In this document: positions 57,324 through 64,000 of the stretch, one piece after another
Layout: the number at the start of each line of letters is the position of its first letter
How positions within the stretch are numbered: position 1 is the first letter of the stretch
Source: Pedobacter terrae
Lineage (GTDB): Bacteria; Bacteroidota; Bacteroidia; Sphingobacteriales; Sphingobacteriaceae
Assembly (NCBI RefSeq): GCF_900100705.1
Contig: NZ_FNCH01000010.1
Span: forward strand, 124,001-188,000
DNA length: 64,000 nucleotides
Direction of reading: 5' to 3'
Translations under genes and position numbers: made by a program
Notes under the pieces: model-generated
The model's database searches: none
What the model was told of the DNA's origin: nothing
Seen by the model: the letters and a program-made list of their open reading frames with translations, nothing else

Positions 57324-58997
57324 CTACCATCCCGGATTCTGTTTCAATGCACCACTGGTTTTATTCATTTCTGTCCGTGGAATAGGGTACAAATACATAT
57401 TGGTATTGAATACTTTTTTAAATGCGGGTAATTCGATCACGTTATAGCTGAAAGAACCATTGGCATTTTTGATCACTTTCATGGCCTTCATTGGCTGGGC
57501 CACAATTTCAGGCCCTTTTTTCCAGCGAAGGATATCCCACCAGCGCATATCTTCGAAAGCGAACTCAACGGCTCTTTCGTTTCTGATGCGTTCGCGCATT
57601 TCAGCCTGACTGAGACCAGCTGGTAAAACAGGCATCTTAGCCCGCAAACGAATGGCATTCACCGCATTGTACACTTCGGCAGTCGGTCCTGATTCTTCAT
57701 TTAAAGCTTCGGCATAGTTGATCAGGACTTCTGCATATCTGTAAAAAACATAATTTAGCAAGGCGGATGCGGTTGAGCCGGAACGTGAAGCCTCAGGCCA
57801 GAGCCTTTTCAGGTAATAACTGGTTTTAGTTATTGAAGTGGCTGTACTGATATCGGTTCCATAGGTGATAATACCCTGGGCATTGGGTTCAGATTGCCAG
57901 GTTTGCACCGCCCTTCCCTGCCAGGTAGCATTATTATAAAGGATGTTCACATAAAACCGTGGATCTCTGTTGAGGTAAGGATTTTGCGGATTGTATCCCG
58001 AAGTACCATCGGTAATGGTTTTGCCATTGGCCATTTCATATAGATCAACATGATTCTGAACAGGCGAAAGGTTAGATTGTGCTCCTCCATAACTTGTAGG
58101 AATCAAAAAATCGCTCAGATAAGTACCAATAAATCCACGGCCGCCACGGGGCCAGATCCGGATATATTCATTAGAGTTGGCTACCGTGAGCACGTTGGCA
58201 TAGTTTGGCTCCAATGAAAATTTATTCAGGTCCATAATTGCCTTTGATGCATCTGCGGCTTTTTTCCATTTTGCCAAATCATTGCCCGGATTATTTAACG
58301 GGCTGGCATCAAAAAGTAAGGCTCTCGCTTTAAGGGCCATTACTGCAGCAGCCGTGGCCCTATTAGCCTGTGCTGCAGGATTGGGCCAGTCGGAATTGGT
58401 TAATGGCAACAACGTAAGTGCCTGTTCTAGATCGCTTAAAATCAATGCAAATGTTTCTGCATAACTGCTGCGAGGAAGATCTGTAGAGGCTTCTGTAAAG
58501 TCTTGAGGCTGGGTTAATATCACTACTCCTCCAAACCGCCTTAACAGCTCGAAATAGAAATAAGCCCGTAGATAAAGTTGCTCACCTTTAATGTAACCAG
58601 GATTATAAAGATCGGTCCAGGGAACTTTATCCATATTGGTCAGCATCAGGTTTGCATTTCTGATTCCCCGGTACATTTGAGCGTAAATGCCTGTTACATC
58701 AGCAGCTCCCGGATCTAAAAACTGACCGCTGTTCATCGCCGCCACCTCTATCTGACCATTATTGGCAATAGACTCATCTGTAAATTGTGAGGTCATTCCC
58801 TTATAGCCGCTCAAGCGGCCATAATCCGAAATGGAAAAAGTGTAGGTAAAATCGCCAAAACGGGAAGCCGTTAATGGGTCTTTAAAAACTTCTTCAAGGT
58901 CGCTCTGGATGCCTACATCACGTTGTAAAAAATCCTTTTTGCAGGAATAAGCAATACAGATAACAAATGAAAACAAAAGATATATGATTTTTTTCAT
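57324..58997 (-). CDS. SusD/RagB family nutrient-binding lipoprotein
   Basis: A 557-residue SusD, partner of the SusC at 59013. Lipobox IAYSC (C19), then KKDFLQRDVGIQSDLEEVFKDP. Motifs are IKGEQLYLRAYFYFELLRRFGGVVIL, YAEVLINYAEALNEESGP and RIRNERAVEFAFEDMRWWDILRWKKGPE, with the end LKQNPGW. It starts 15 bases after its SusC. Confidence 0.95.
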   Translation of the reverse strand: MKKIIYLLFSFVICIAYSCKKDFLQRDVGIQSDLEEVFKDPLTASRFGDFTYTFSISDYGRLSGYKGMTSQFTDESIANNGQIEVAAMNSGQFLDPGAADVTGIYAQMYRGIRNANLMLTNMDKVPWTDLYNPGYIKGEQLYLRAYFYFELLRRFGGVVILTQPQDFTEASTDLPRSSYAETFALILSDLEQALTLLPLTNSDWPNPAAQANRATAAAVMALKARALLFDASPLNNPGNDLAKWKKAADASKAIMDLNKFSLEPNYANVLTVANSNEYIRIWPRGGRGFIGTYLSDFLIPTSYGGAQSNLSPVQNHVDLYEMANGKTITDGTSGYNPQNPYLNRDPRFYVNILYNNATWQGRAVQTWQSEPNAQGIITYGTDISTATSITKTSYYLKRLWPEASRSGSTASALLNYVFYRYAEVLINYAEALNEESGPTAEVYNAVNAIRLRAKMPVLPAGLSQAEMRERIRNERAVEFAFEDMRWWDILRWKKGPEIVAQPMKAMKVIKNANGSFSYNVIELPAFKKVFNTNMYLYPIPRTEMNKTSGALKQNPGW

Positions 58998-59012
58998 GAT
59001 GATAACCTTTGA

Positions 59013-62000
59013 TTAGAGTGATAAATTGAGGCCAAAATTGAAAACCTTAGTGGTAGGAATAGTGGCAATGGAAGAGGCATAGGCATTTCCCGACAAGCTG
59101 TTTTCAGGATCTATGCCATAAAAATTTGTCCAGGTAATTAAGTTCTGACCGCTAACAAATACGGTAAGGCCATTCAGGCGAATTCTATTGACCCATTTTT
59201 TAGGCAAACTGTAACTGAACTGCACATTTCGCAATTTGATGTAAGAAGCATCTTGCAATGTGAAGTCGTTTAGGCTTTCGTTAGGATTTGCATTGAGTCC
59301 CGGACGAATTACCGGCCAGCTTGCATTGGTATTACCTGGTGTCCATCTATTTAACATTGGTGCATAATACTGGTTGAGGCCGCTGCTTTGAAACACCACG
59401 TTTGAACTCACATTTGTTACCGCATTAAAAAGTGCCGATAATTGAAATCCCTTATACCCAAATTGCATGTTAAGGCTTGCATTATATTCCGGGATATTAG
59501 GATGCCCAATGGCGATTACATCCTGGTTATTAATGATTCCGTCGCCGTTAACATCCTGATATTTAAAATCGCCGGGTATAGAAGGATAAGCTGTAATTTT
59601 GTTCAGCGGACTGCTATCGATATCTTTTTGATCTGCATAAAAGCCGAGCACATGGTATCCAAAATAGGTACCGATCGGCTTGCCTGTTACCCGCAGGTTT
59701 TCGGCAAGACCAGGTGCTTCATCCAGTACCCTGCGCTCGTTTCTGGCATAACTCAGGTTGCCCGTAAAGGAATAGGTAAAATCTTTAATCCTATCACGGT
59801 AAGTTGCGGAGATTTCATATCCATGGTTGTAATTAACGCCATAATTGGTACTTGGCACGGTGGCGCCGTAAGTTGCAAAACTGGTTGCCGAACGGGTAGT
59901 TAAAATATCCGAACGCTCATCATCAAAAAGATCTGCAGTGATATTTAGCTTATCCTTGAATAAAGAAAGATCAAGTCCGATATTTCGCTTTAAAGACACC
60001 TCAAAAGTGATAAATGGATTACCGTATTGTAATTGGGTATAGGTTGGCGCACTAAAGTTGCTGTTCGGGTTGCCAAACACTACGTTTGATCCGGCGCCGA
60101 ACCGGTTCTGGTAATAGAACCGACTTGTACCGGGACTGGGAATCCCTACCCTTCCAATCGAGCCACGGAATTTAAACATGCTGATCCAGGTAAATTTTTT
60201 CATCCATTCCTCGTTGGCCAGATTATAACCCAAAGTTGCTGCCGGAAAAAATCCGTAGCGATAACCTTTGGCATAGTTTTCCGAACCATTATAAGTGGCA
60301 CTGGCAGTTATAAAGTATTTATTTCCATAGTTATAAGTAGCCTCTGAAATGATGCCCTGGTTGGCATAAGGAGCAGCAGCGGCAGCCGAGCCCTGAAGTT
60401 CGCGCTGACCGATTAAATTGGCACTCAAATTATGCTTGCCAAATGATCTGCCATAGGTTAAAAACAACTGGAGATTCGTTTTGGTAAAACCACTCCTTGA
60501 ATAGGCAGGTGCCCCAAAAAAATCATTATAGGTACCACCAACAGGTGTTAGTGCCAGGCTGGCCCTGTTGAGTTCAAGGTATCCTGTGCTTCCTCTTTGC
60601 AGTTTTCCTGATAATTGGGTGGCATCGTAACCGAACTGTGCTTTTAAGCTTAGCCCTTTAGTTATAAAATCAAGTTTTTGGCTTACCGTAAAAATTGATT
60701 CTGCAATATTATTATCGGTAAAAGCATAGCCTCCATACGTTAATAAAGCGTAGGGATTGACGGAATTTATTCCACCAAGTCCATAATTTACGATGTGGTT
60801 ATAGTTTCCATCCAACGCAATCACTTTAGGATCATCAGCGTTAAGGTATTCTTTAAAAAACGGCGCTGCCCATGAAGGCATTTTCAACGCCCGGCCCACA
60901 AGTCCTTCAATCCCATTACTTACAACCCCTGCAGGATCATTATATTCGCTCATACCTGCCGGACTGTAACGGTGTTCGTTCCTACCCGCAAGGTTCACTT
61001 GAAAGTTGGTGGTTCTGGTCAGGTCTATGCCTACCCTGGCCCTGAAATTGTAACGGCCGTAGCTCGGGGAAGTAGAATAATCTAAAGGTGTTTTAAATTC
61101 CTTAAAATTTCCTTCCTCGCGCATATGGCTAAATGAGGTAAAGTATTTTACCTTTTCACTACCGCCAGATATGGTTAAGTTCTGTTGGTTCTGCATCCAA
61201 TGATCTTTAACCAGTTCATCGTACCACATCACATCCGGATAAAGTAATGGATTCCCGTTGCCGGCCTTAAAAATGGCTAAATCCTCATCGGTAAAGGCTC
61301 GGGGTTCGCCCACGTTGCGCTGCCCCTCGCTTAACAGCATAGCACTTTCATAAGCGCCCAAAATTTCAGGACGGGAGGTTGCACTGATGATGCCCAGATT
61401 ACCGGAAAATGTCACTTTTGCTGGCCCCTCCACTCCTTTCTTGGTAGTAACCACAAATACACCGTTTGCACCTTTCAAACCATATAAGGCAGTAGATGAG
61501 GCATCTTTCAGCACATTTATACTTTCAATTTCGTTAGGATCAATATCACCGAAAGATGTACGCTCCACACCATCCACAATAATAAGCGCTGTGGCCGAGG
61601 GAGAAACCTGTCCTCGGATATACAAAGCGGCTCCGTTAATCCCCGGACGTCCGGAAGTTTGCTGTACCACCAGGCCAGGTACACGACCGGCCAAAGCATT
61701 GTTCACATTGGTTACGGGCGCCTTTAATAAATCCTGACCAGAAACGGTACTGATGGCAGCAGTAACAGCTGATCTTCTTTGTGTAGAATAACCGTTTACC
61801 ACGACTTCACTAAGCGAGCTGCTTGCGGAGATCAGTGTGATGTTGATTACACCTGTAGCCCCTATCGTTACCTCTTTGCTTTCAAAACCAATGGTCGAAA
61901 AAACAAGCACCTGGCCAGGGTTAACATTGATTTTATATTTTCCATCCAGATCGGTCTGGACGCCGGTAGTGGTACCTTTTATTCTGATGGTTGCCCCGGG

Positions 62001-62183
62001 AATAGGTTGATTTTTATCATCTTTAACGGTTCCGGTTATTTCCTGAAACCGCATTGCGGGGCGTTTGGCAACAAAGCCACTGGCCATTTTTATGGGCATG
62101 GCTGGCAATGCCTGGGCCTTACACCAAAATGCAGCAACCAAAATAAGCCAGCCTTTGGACCTTAGGTTTATATTTTTTATCAT
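59013..62183 (-). CDS. SusC/RagA TonB-dependent outer-membrane transporter
   Basis: A 1056-residue SusC that leads the tandem SusCD operon. Signal peptide (about 1-25), carboxypeptidase-regulatory-like domain (about 48-120, ITGTVKDDKNQPIPGATIRI), TonB-box-like LSEVVVNGYSTQRR, plug with RVPGLVVQQTSGRPGI and LKDASSTALYGLKGANGVFVVTT, and the barrel with an FGLNLSL end. The start at 62183 is 332 bases from the -7 box of promoter element B, so the leader is long. With its SusD it probably imports the oligosaccharide released by the esterase and the DUF4832 protein, by inference. Confidence 0.96.
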   Translation of the reverse strand: MIKNINLRSKGWLILVAAFWCKAQALPAMPIKMASGFVAKRPAMRFQEITGTVKDDKNQPIPGATIRIKGTTTGVQTDLDGKYKINVNPGQVLVFSTIGFESKEVTIGATGVINITLISASSSLSEVVVNGYSTQRRSAVTAAISTVSGQDLLKAPVTNVNNALAGRVPGLVVQQTSGRPGINGAALYIRGQVSPSATALIIVDGVERTSFGDIDPNEIESINVLKDASSTALYGLKGANGVFVVTTKKGVEGPAKVTFSGNLGIISATSRPEILGAYESAMLLSEGQRNVGEPRAFTDEDLAIFKAGNGNPLLYPDVMWYDELVKDHWMQNQQNLTISGGSEKVKYFTSFSHMREEGNFKEFKTPLDYSTSPSYGRYNFRARVGIDLTRTTNFQVNLAGRNEHRYSPAGMSEYNDPAGVVSNGIEGLVGRALKMPSWAAPFFKEYLNADDPKVIALDGNYNHIVNYGLGGINSVNPYALLTYGGYAFTDNNIAESIFTVSQKLDFITKGLSLKAQFGYDATQLSGKLQRGSTGYLELNRASLALTPVGGTYNDFFGAPAYSRSGFTKTNLQLFLTYGRSFGKHNLSANLIGQRELQGSAAAAAPYANQGIISEATYNYGNKYFITASATYNGSENYAKGYRYGFFPAATLGYNLANEEWMKKFTWISMFKFRGSIGRVGIPSPGTSRFYYQNRFGAGSNVVFGNPNSNFSAPTYTQLQYGNPFITFEVSLKRNIGLDLSLFKDKLNITADLFDDERSDILTTRSATSFATYGATVPSTNYGVNYNHGYEISATYRDRIKDFTYSFTGNLSYARNERRVLDEAPGLAENLRVTGKPIGTYFGYHVLGFYADQKDIDSSPLNKITAYPSIPGDFKYQDVNGDGIINNQDVIAIGHPNIPEYNASLNMQFGYKGFQLSALFNAVTNVSSNVVFQSSGLNQYYAPMLNRWTPGNTNASWPVIRPGLNANPNESLNDFTLQDASYIKLRNVQFSYSLPKKWVNRIRLNGLTVFVSGQNLITWTNFYGIDPENSLSGNAYASSIATIPTTKVFNFGLNLSL

Positions 62184-62514
62184 CTATCTGGAATATGGTT
62201 AGAATTATATTTTTTAGAAATTTCCGCTTTTTGCGCATAACAGATCTCCAGGGCAGCGCGCAGGCGTCCTCATCAATTCCCCTAAAAGGGTGCAGTTTTT
62301 ATCTGTTGAATTAAAAACGGAGATTGCAAAGCATTAAAAAAGTCTATTGATTCAAGCTTTACGCTAAACCTGATGCCGGGAAATATCAATGATGTTGAAA
62401 GGCATTTTTAATGTTATCGCCCGTAATTCAGGTTTTGTGTTTTCCTCATTTAGAATAAGGGGGACAGTTAAGAAATAGGTTGTCATCATATTTTGGTTTA
62501 TTATTTGGTTAACA

Positions 62515-62581
62515 CAAATCTATATGCTTATCTATTTCAGAGGGTTCACTTTTGTACGGAAATGGTTTGTTTTTGTACGGA
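62515..62581 (-). promoter_or_regulatory. Promoter element B: -7 box and two TTTTGTACGGA repeats
   Basis: TTTTGTACGGA occurs at 62550-62560 and 62571-62581, exactly 21 bp apart (two helical turns, the usual spacing for AraC-type dimers). On the gene strand, CAAATCTA at 62515-62522 reads TAGATTTG, a perfect TAnnTTTG box, 27 bases downstream of the repeats. It would drive the SusC-SusD-SusC-SusD-CE15-DUF4832 operon. No matching regulator gene is in the window. Confidence 0.65.
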
Positions 62582-62931
62582 TGGCTGATATTTTCAGTTT
62601 GTTTCCAGAAAGTTTGCGTTTTATAAGCCAATGGCTGCCATTGAAAGATTCTAATAAAGTCCGGTCGTCATTCAATAGCGATCTGATCGAGTTGGGAATG
62701 ATGATCTTTCGAGTGATATACCTAGTAGTCTGAACTCGTAATTACTTAATTAAAATACCCTTTATAAACACCCCATCCCTGACCAATTCGTCATGCTGAA
62801 CTTGTTTTACTAGTGGAAAATAATTTTTCAATCGCTTTATAGCCACTTCGTGGTTAGCATCTTTTCAGCAGGAAAGGAGACTATGTAAAAATAACAGATT
62901 CAGAGCTGGCAAAAGAATTAAATTTGGCAAT

Positions 62932-63033
62932 GTCGTCATGCTCAGCTTGACTGGGCATCTTAATGCTTTGATAGGGACTTATTTAGTTGTCGGTCTCTCG
63001 TATTAAGATTCCCGTTTTCACGGGAATGACGAC
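62932..63033. repeat. 102-bp MITE-like palindromic element
   Basis: Ends GTCGTCAT (62932-62939) and ATGACGAC (63026-63033) are perfect inverted repeats. Nested inside are ATCTTAAT / ATTAAGAT (62957-62964, 63002-63009) and ATTCCCGT / ACGGGAAT (63008-63027), giving a branched fold. A related half unit, TTCGTCATGCTGAAC, lies at 62787. No transposase is nearby; probably a small non-autonomous or REP-type element. Confidence 0.55.
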
Positions 63034-63110
63034 CTTTCAAAATATTATTCTGCCTAAATCTCCAAAATCATTTCTGAGATAGCCTCGACTGCCACTCTGC
63101 AATTATTTTA

Positions 63111-63998
63111 TCAATTCGTTTTTAATATAATACGGTCTGCCACTTTACGAAGATATTGCACAAACTCTTCAGATACATTTCCAGGCTTAAATCTGATATT
63201 TTTAATTGAATCATTAAACAAAATACCATACCAGATTAATCCGCCCAGGTATTTACCGGCATCATTGGCATGGTTCGGATCAAATACGACCTCGTTTTTA
63301 TTCCAGTAGTAACCGATATTGATCGAATGGGTCTGATCTGGCAGATTTGGGGCTGTGGGATGTTCATAATTAAATGAAAGATCAGGTTTAAAACCATATT
63401 TCCTGTCTTCGGCTACAATTTGGAAAGCATCACCCACTGGTAAAATCCGGGCATTGATCCGCTTAGCCAGGAGATGATAAGCCGCACGGGATTTCTGCCA
63501 CATTTCCTGCTGGCTCATCGCAGTTTTGCCTTCTGCTATACGCCCAAACTTCTTTGCATCGGTACGGTATGCCCAGGTTTGATGGATGACCACACGCGCC
63601 TGGGGTTGCAATGCTTTAACATAGTCGACTAATTTGTTGGCATATGGATAGTAGCTTGAAGAATCTGCTGAAAGGTAAGAATACTGTTGAATGGTAACCA
63701 TGTCCCATTTCCCTTGCCCCAACAACATTTTTAATGATTTTCCCCCGTAAGGTTTTCCCTTGGGATCATCAGCATTTGCTTCTGCTTTTTCTACATAACC
63801 CCAATGCTGCTCAAGAGAATGCCCACCAAGTTCAGCGCGACCGATGATGAGCGTTTTCCCTCTTTCTTTTGCCAGTTGCGGCAAAAAGGCTGATGCGTTT
63901 TGAGAAAAACTGTTCCCTATAATAAATAAACGTAACGTATCTTGCCGGCTTTGAGCAAAAACATTTGCGGCCAGGCAAACCAGCAAAAGGGAATACAT
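63111..63998 (-). CDS. DUF4886 secreted SGNH-like protein, possibly cut by the window edge
   Basis: At least 295 residues, with a signal peptide (MYSLLLVCLAANVFAQ) and an SGNH-like opening LRLFIIGNSFSQNASAFLP, where S in GNS may be the nucleophile. ELGGHSLEQHWGY, MVTIQQYS and FDPNHANDAGKYLGGLIWY (N and H near the end) give the expected later blocks of the DUF4886 type. The first ATG is two bases from the window end, so the real start may lie outside. It could be a carbohydrate esterase; whether it belongs to the operon at 62 kb is unclear, since 927 bases separate them. Confidence 0.75.
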   Translation of the reverse strand: MYSLLLVCLAANVFAQSRQDTLRLFIIGNSFSQNASAFLPQLAKERGKTLIIGRAELGGHSLEQHWGYVEKAEANADDPKGKPYGGKSLKMLLGQGKWDMVTIQQYSYLSADSSSYYPYANKLVDYVKALQPQARVVIHQTWAYRTDAKKFGRIAEGKTAMSQQEMWQKSRAAYHLLAKRINARILPVGDAFQIVAEDRKYGFKPDLSFNYEHPTAPNLPDQTHSINIGYYWNKNEVVFDPNHANDAGKYLGGLIWYGILFNDSIKNIRFKPGNVSEEFVQYLRKVADRIILKTN

Positions 63999-64000
63999 GC

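Larger units (their letters stand above)
62184..63110. other. Long intergenic region with promoter B and palindromic repeats
   Basis: 927 bases between the divergently placed SusC start and the DUF4886 stop. Contains promoter element B (62515-62581), a fragment TTCGTCATGCTGAACTTG (62787-62804) and a 102-bp palindromic element (62932-63033). The 69-codon frame at 62524-62733 overlaps the promoter repeats and is not considered a gene. Confidence 0.55.

Noticed and set aside
59442..59903. 153-codon frame opposite SusC
   Set aside because: Antisense shadow of a clearly conserved transporter; the same applies to frames at 7111-7608, 4996-5442, 49429-49890 and 30727-31206.
62524..62733. 69-codon frame on the plus strand
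   Set aside because: Overlaps the promoter B repeats, has no recognisable content and no start context.
1..64000. CRISPR arrays, insertion sequences, tRNA or rRNA genes
   Set aside because: No regular repeat-spacer series, transposase frame, cloverleaf or rRNA segment was seen on either strand.

Overview
The window looks like chromosome from a glycan-degrading member of the Bacteroidota, most likely the family Sphingobacteriaceae (Pedobacter-like). The signs are five SusC/SusD pairs, lipoproteins with short Bacteroidota-type lipoboxes, TAnnTTTG-like -7 promoter boxes, few Shine-Dalgarno sequences, a FecI/FecR/SusC cluster and an imuA-imuB-dnaE2 mutagenesis cassette. The genus is inference. 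No rRNA, tRNA, CRISPR array, transposase or phage gene was seen.

Layout. 1-5.5 kb: imuA-imuB-dnaE2 (error-prone translesion synthesis). 5.8-8.1 kb: a lone GH92 glycosidase. 8.2-33.6 kb: a large polysaccharide-utilization region. It holds a SusC/SusD/GH105 operon, a ricin-GH43 enzyme, a two-component system split into a sensor and an AraC-type response regulator, a DUF1080/Gfo-Idh-MocA pair, a second GH43 lipoprotein, and an operon of an IPT/NHL lipoprotein, SusC, SusD and a DUF4973-type lipoprotein. 33.7-36.4 kb: a truncated AraC-family gene, a guanine-deaminase-like enzyme and a cytoplasmic GH13 alpha-amylase. 36.8-47.3 kb: FecI sigma factor, FecR anti-sigma, an STN-containing SusC, SusD, a DUF1735/discoidin lipoprotein and two TlpA-like thioredoxin lineage proteins. 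47.7-49.3 kb: an SDR and an SGNH hydrolase. 49.4-62.2 kb: an operon with two tandem SusC/SusD pairs, a CE15-like esterase and a DUF4832/beta-trefoil lipoprotein. 63.1-64 kb: a DUF4886 protein at the window edge.

How the genes fit together. The most striking signal is a 56-bp promoter element present four times in the 8-34 kb region: CAAAGTAA, exactly 21 bases, then a 27-bp block (TGTTCA...TGTC...TCTCA). It stands upstream of the SusCD-GH105 operon, the ricin-GH43 gene and the DUF1080/Gfo operon, with one copy at 33.6 kb in front of a decayed gene start. On the gene strand CAAAGTAA reads TTACTTTG, close to a Bacteroidota -7 box, and the 27-bp block sits where an activator would bind. The split two-component system in the middle of the region is the obvious candidate regulator. 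The 49-62 kb operon has its own promoter, with a perfect TAnnTTTG box and two TTTTGTACGGA direct repeats 21 bp apart. A third direct-repeat site may control the NHL/SusCD operon. The enzymes suggest pectin/arabinan-type glycans for the first region and glucuronoxylan-type material for the last; both substrate assignments are inference.
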